31,625 bases of DNA from NCBI GenBank assembly GCA_003427395.1, contig BFEA01000278.1, forward strand, positions 745,445-777,069. The letters run 5' to 3'. The notes beneath the pieces are model-generated. The model was given only the letters and a program-made list of their open reading frames with translations, did not search any database and was not told where the DNA came from. Source of the DNA: Chara braunii. Lineage: Eukaryota; Streptophyta; Charophyceae; Charales; Characeae. Made by a program: the position numbers and the translations under genes. Numbering within the stretch: position 1 is the stretch's first letter; every line of letters starts with the position of its first letter. Below are positions 31,291 through 31,625 of this stretch, one piece after another.

Positions 31291-31565
31291 CCCGGAATTA
31301 CAAGCAAGCGAACTGTAACTCAGAGTCTCCGCCGGGAGCTGGTCAGCGAGAGTACCAATTCGTAAAATAGCCCGACTGCAATTCGAAGAGCAAAAAAAAA
31401 ACGGCAAGAGCCTGTAGATCTTCGCAGTCCAACTATGGTTTAAAGTTCCCATTCGAGGGCGATTGCAACTTGTGATCCTCCGCTGCCCCCACCACTGGGG
31501 AGCATGCCGTCTTCCTGGAAGCTACTCCCAACGAGCCTTCCTCGCCCGACTCACTCGTTCTGCAA

Positions 31566-31568
<3 letters not shown>
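31291..31568. other. No gene seen
   Basis: Mixed-composition DNA between the 69-bp repeat and the (TC)n tract. A short A-run lies at 31391-31400. No supported feature. Confidence 0.4.

Positions 31569-31625
<57 letters not shown>
31569..31625. repeat. (TC)n microsatellite running off the window end
   Basis: At least 28 uninterrupted TC units cover 31569-31625. The true length is unknown. Confidence 0.95.

Overview
The window is repeat-rich eukaryotic nuclear DNA, almost entirely built of nested transposable elements. I see no bacterial-type gene, tRNA, rRNA or clear host gene. The primer-binding site matches a plant-type tRNA-Asp 3' end, and the elements are a Ty3/gypsy LTR retrotransposon and a poly(A)-tailed LINE. 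This points to a streptophyte (land plant or charophyte alga). The style of the Gag/Pol and LINE proteins reminds me of charophyte (Chara-like) sequences, but I could not test that.

The centre (about 3607-29626) is one very large LTR retrotransposon on the minus strand, about 26 kb long with LTRs of about 7.1 kb, so more than half of it is LTR. Read 5'->3' on the minus strand the order is: 5' LTR (22506-29626), tRNA-Asp PBS (22486-22503), Gag (from 22181), acidic linker, protease (DTGA), reverse transcriptase (YIDD), RNase H, integrase (HHCC plus D,D35E, ending about 15596), a second Gag-like ORF (15431-12665), a 2-kb hairpin-rich non-coding stretch, and the 3' LTR (3607-10669). About 21 in-frame stop codons and 5 frameshifts break the coding regions. 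The copy is dead, yet the reading frames and most catalytic residues are still legible.

The element sits inside the 3' UTR of an older LINE on the same strand. The LINE's C-terminal ORF2 remnant is at 29672-30291, its 3' UTR continues on the other side at 2872-3606, and its poly(A) tail is the 63-nt T-run at 2809-2871. The two junctions share a 43-bp direct duplication, far longer than the 4-6 bp expected for a gypsy integrase, and the left LTR lacks its outermost 5 bases.

The LTRs carry the most unusual signal: an array of eight hairpins (6195-6880, repeated at 25152-25837). A CATT/AATG inner stem and 12-nt loop are conserved, while the outer stems differ from unit to unit but stay complementary. 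Next to it is a five-unit tandem repeat of about 123 bp, and elsewhere in the LTR a four-hairpin cluster. The LTR pair is a patchwork: long identical blocks that share the same single-base Ns alternate with blocks about 4% diverged, so part of one LTR may be an assembly copy of the other.

The left flank (1-2808) holds a 185-bp foldback MITE-like element, a small ORF with an in-frame 45-bp duplication, and AT-rich non-coding DNA. The right flank (30292-31625) holds non-coding DNA, a 69-bp tandem repeat and a terminal (TC)n tract.
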